Notes under the pieces: generated by a model
The model's input: the letters and a program-made list of their open reading frames with translations, nothing else
What the model was told of the DNA's origin: nothing
Databases searched by the model: none
In this document: one piece after another, positions 62,026 through 64,000 of the stretch
Layout: the number at the start of each line of letters is the position of its first letter
Position numbering within the stretch: position 1 is the stretch's first letter
Translations under genes and position numbers: made by a program
Assembly: GCA_003258725.1 (NCBI GenBank)
Contig: QHMG01000004.1
Span: 372,001-436,000, forward strand
Direction: 5' to 3'
Length of the DNA: 64,000 bases
Origin: Candidatus Melainabacteria bacterium
GTDB lineage: Bacteria; Cyanobacteriota; Vampirovibrionia; Gastranaerophilales; Gastranaerophilaceae

Positions 62026-63099
62026 TTAATGCTTTAAGTCTAATTCACAGCACATCTGACAGGCACCAAAGACCTTTGCAACTTTAAGATTCTTTCTAAA
62101 GCAACAATAATGTGGCTTGTTAAAGATTTCTTTTATAGAGTTCTCTCTTACATTGCCCATTTTCATTGAAAGACAAGGGTACATATCCCCCGCAGGTGTA
62201 ATGAAGGTGTTAGAAAACGGAAACTTACAAGGCTCATATATTTCATTTATCGGTGTTTCAGCCGAAGTGTTAAAGAAGTTTTCTATTGCTGACAAGGTGT
62301 TAGGGCAGTTTTCAAATTTTGGTGAAAAGCGCAAACGTACATTTGAACGCTTTTGTAGGCTTTCAATCTCTTTGTAAACCTCTTTGAAATGCTCCATATC
62401 AAAGTATTTTTTTATAGGGTAATTGCCGTTAAACTCCTCAATAAAGCTATCGTGGAGAATTGAATTCTGTTTCAAGTTGTTATTACGTAAAAACGAGATA
62501 GACAAAAACTCAAAACCCTTGTCATCACACAATTTGAACAACTTTGGTAAATCATCAAGGTTGTTTTCTAAAACAATGGTCTTAATGTCAACCATAGGGC
62601 GCTTTTTGCGTGAATTTAAGTTGTCTAAATTAGTCATTATTTTGTCAAAAATGCCGTCTTTGTTGCGGTTTAGGTCGTGATTTTTGCCGTAACCGTCTAG
62701 AGATACGGATAATAACAACATTTTTGTTCTTATAAATGCTTCAATTATCTCATCATTAATAAGTATGCCGTTTGAAACCACATTAACCTTTGAAAGTGTC
62801 TTTTTACAAGCCTTTTCGAGTATTTTAATAAAATCTTTTCTGATTAATGGTTCGCCTCCAACAAGAGTTATAAAGCTATAAAACGGCACTTGGTCAATGA
62901 TTTTGAACCATTCCTCTGTTGAAAGTTCTTGCTTGTTGCGGTCTTCGCCTACATAACAATACGGACATTGTAGATTGCATCTGTATGTTAGCTCAAAAAA
63001 ATACCTCAAAGGCATTAATGCTCTGCCATATCTAGAGTTATAACTAGGTAAGGCATACAAATTTCTGGCTAAATCAAACATTTTTGAGTAATTAGGCAT
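62026..63099 (-). CDS. Radical SAM/SPASM-domain protein
   Basis: A 357-residue radical SAM enzyme. The cluster motif is CNLQCPYC near residue 45 (CxxxCxxC), GGEPLIRKDF follows, and the C-terminal SPASM region has CKFPFSNTFITPAGDMYPCLSMKMGNV and FGACQMCCEL, giving the extra cysteines for auxiliary clusters. Relatives mature peptides, proteins or heme. No precursor peptide is seen next to it. Its own TTGTAA-17-GATAAT promoter, with the -10 six bases from the ATG, suggests it is a host gene rather than part of the cassette. Confidence 0.88.
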   Translation of the reverse strand: MPNYSKMFDLARNLYALPSYNSRYGRALMPLRYFFELTYRCNLQCPYCYVGEDRNKQELSTEEWFKIIDQVPFYSFITLVGGEPLIRKDFIKILEKACKKTLSKVNVVSNGILINDEIIEAFIRTKMLLLSVSLDGYGKNHDLNRNKDGIFDKIMTNLDNLNSRKKRPMVDIKTIVLENNLDDLPKLFKLCDDKGFEFLSISFLRNNNLKQNSILHDSFIEEFNGNYPIKKYFDMEHFKEVYKEIESLQKRSNVRLRFSPKFENCPNTLSAIENFFNTSAETPINEIYEPCKFPFSNTFITPAGDMYPCLSMKMGNVRENSIKEIFNKPHYCCFRKNLKVAKVFGACQMCCELDLKH

Positions 63100-63105
63100 G
63101 CCTTT

Positions 63106-63156
63106 ATTATCCTTTAAAAACGCTAGTTTTACAAGTTTTTGTTTTTATTGTAAAAT
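63106..63156. promoter_or_regulatory. Divergent leaderless promoters with overlapping -35 boxes
   Basis: Minus: TTGTAA (63129-63134), 17 bp, GATAAT (63106-63111), six bases, ATG at 63099. Plus: TTTACA (63128-63133), 17 bp, TAAAAT (63151-63156), six bases, ATG at 63163. The two -35 hexamers cover the same seven base pairs on opposite strands. Confidence 0.7.
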
Positions 63157-63162
63157 CAAATT

Positions 63163-63702
63163 ATGGAAAAGAGTTTAATAAAAATACGTCCTATGCAAAA
63201 GCAAGATATAGACGGTGTTATAGCGATTGAAGAAGCAACCTATGGCGAGCATCATTGGTCTAAGGACTCTTTTTACTCTGAATTGAATAATAATTTGGCT
63301 AGATACTACTGTGCGTTTGATGAAAACGATACTTTAATGGGATATATTGGCTCGTGGTTTGTAATTGACGAGGCTCATATTACGAATTTGGCTATAAGTC
63401 CTGATTTTAGACGTAAGCATATTGGCGAAAGTCTATTAAGAACAGTAATTGAGAACTGTTTTAAAGAAAAAATAAAATATTTGACATTAGAGGTTAGAAT
63501 AGGCAATGCGCCTGCAATTGGGCTGTATGAGAAGTATTCTTTTAAATCTCTAGGAACAAGAAAAGGCTATTATCAAGATAACAATGAAGATGCCTTGATA
63601 ATGTGGACAGAAAACATTTTTTGGGATAAATTTAAAGAGCAGTATGCAAAAAACGTAAGCGCTTTAGACGAAAAAGTGGACGTAAAGTATTATGATAATT
63701 GA
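63163..63702 (+). CDS. rimI: RimI-like ribosomal-protein-alanine N-acetyltransferase
   Basis: A 179-residue GNAT enzyme. IRPMQKQDIDGVIAIEEATYGEHHWSKDSFYSEL is a typical RimI start, ITNLAISPDFRRKHIGESLLRTVIENC is the acetyl-CoA loop, and LEVRIGNAPAIGLYEKYSFKSLGTRKGYYQDNNEDALIMW is the conserved RimI end. RimI acetylates the N-terminus of S18. A tail of about 30 residues extends past the usual end. The mRNA is probably leaderless; the next gene overlaps its end. Confidence 0.9.
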   Translation: MEKSLIKIRPMQKQDIDGVIAIEEATYGEHHWSKDSFYSELNNNLARYYCAFDENDTLMGYIGSWFVIDEAHITNLAISPDFRRKHIGESLLRTVIENCFKEKIKYLTLEVRIGNAPAIGLYEKYSFKSLGTRKGYYQDNNEDALIMWTENIFWDKFKEQYAKNVSALDEKVDVKYYDN

Positions 63703-64000
63703 AAAACCAGCAAAAGTTAAGAAAGAAAACGTATTTAAGTACAACGGCGAACCTGTGAAAATGACACTAGGTACGCTAATTTTGACTTGCTTGTGTGTCT
63801 TTATGATTATTATTGCAACGTTTACACAAATTTCGTTTACCCATTTTATAATTCCTGCGGACTTTTTGACATATTTAAATGACGGAATCACTCCAACAAT
63901 TATTAAAGAACACTTTTTTAAGTATTACAGATATATTCCTCAAGTGCCTGTAATTCTATTTATTGCAGCGTTGTTGGGTAAAGTATTTGGCATAATTGCA
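63692..64000 (+). CDS. Partial CDS of a membrane protein, possibly BioY-like
   Basis: The ATG at 63692 overlaps the rimI stop by 11 bases. The 103 visible codons show a charged start (MIIEKPAKVKKENVFKYNGE), a first helix (TLGTLILTCLCVFMIIIATFTQI) and, after a loop, YIPQVPVILFIAALLGKVFGIIA as a second helix. That last stretch recalls BioY biotin-transporter S components, but only weakly. The gene leaves the window to the right. Confidence 0.6.
   Translation, partial: MIIEKPAKVKKENVFKYNGEPVKMTLGTLILTCLCVFMIIIATFTQISFTHFIIPADFLTYLNDGITPTIIKEHFFKYYRYIPQVPVILFIAALLGKVFGIIA

Noticed and set aside
62026..63099. Radical SAM gene as part of a RiPP cluster
   Set aside because: No small precursor peptide, leader-binding domain or dedicated exporter is found beside it; the neighbours are the phage cassette and rimI.

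Overview
The window looks like the chromosome of a low-GC, diderm, non-photosynthetic relative of Cyanobacteria, most like the gut Gastranaerophilales (Melainabacteria/Vampirovibrionia). This is inference from gene content; no 16S is present. Supporting features are AT-rich DNA, Gram-negative envelope genes (RseP, OmpH/Skp, TolC, an autotransporter), a three-domain NifU with its cysteine desulfurase, GatA/GatB, and several large proteins with no recognisable family. It is one continuous contig with dense, mostly intact genes.

Layout. 1-6.4 kb: tsaD and obg diverge from a 26-bp palindrome, followed by a transglycosylase, rseP, comF and a TPR protein. 6.4-7.6 kb: rplJ-rplL behind an L10 leader, without rplKA or rpoBC next to them. 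7.7-12.9 kb: an operon of two unrecognised, apparently paralogous membrane proteins and a cytoplasmic GH13 enzyme. 13-17 kb (minus): a FliI/SctN-type ATPase, an exported protein, lspA, an RluD-type synthase and a LapA-like protein. 17-25.6 kb (plus): two GT39-like transferases, gatB, a SIS-domain sugar isomerase, a WG-repeat protein, an OmpH-like protein and a DHH phosphoesterase. 25.7-30 kb (minus): gatA, a coiled-coil protein, nifS and nifU. 30-36 kb: a GT4 transferase and a complete type I secretion operon (tolC, ABC, hlyD). 36.0-36.7 kb: a scar of three broken gene ends beside tRNA-Gln, one from a type IIG restriction enzyme. 36.8-43.5 kb: cca, a 1037-residue helicase-nuclease and glyS. 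44.3-49.4 kb: tRNA-Asp with a duplicated 3' end, a possible HU/IHF fragment and a 1485-residue autotransporter. 49.7-50.8 kb: a 51-residue protein and a class 3 lipase. 51.2-61.95 kb (minus): a compact phage-type particle cassette. 62-64 kb: a radical SAM/SPASM protein, a RimI-like acetyltransferase and a truncated membrane protein.

The most notable items are these. The 10.7-kb cassette has terminase, portal, scaffold, capsid, connector, nozzle-like protein and amidase genes, all apparently intact, but no integrase, replication gene or CI-type repressor in the window. It sits behind a promoter with four spaced operator-like half-sites and carries a small LuxR-type regulator, so it may be a domesticated particle or gene transfer agent, or a reduced podovirus-like prophage. 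Second, many operon-first genes have a -10 box ending six bases before the ATG, which predicts leaderless mRNAs, while internal genes have AAGGAG-type ribosome sites. Third, a family of terminator hairpins shares the outer stem GGCGCA/TGCGCC in both host and phage regions. All functional calls come from reading motifs; no search was run.
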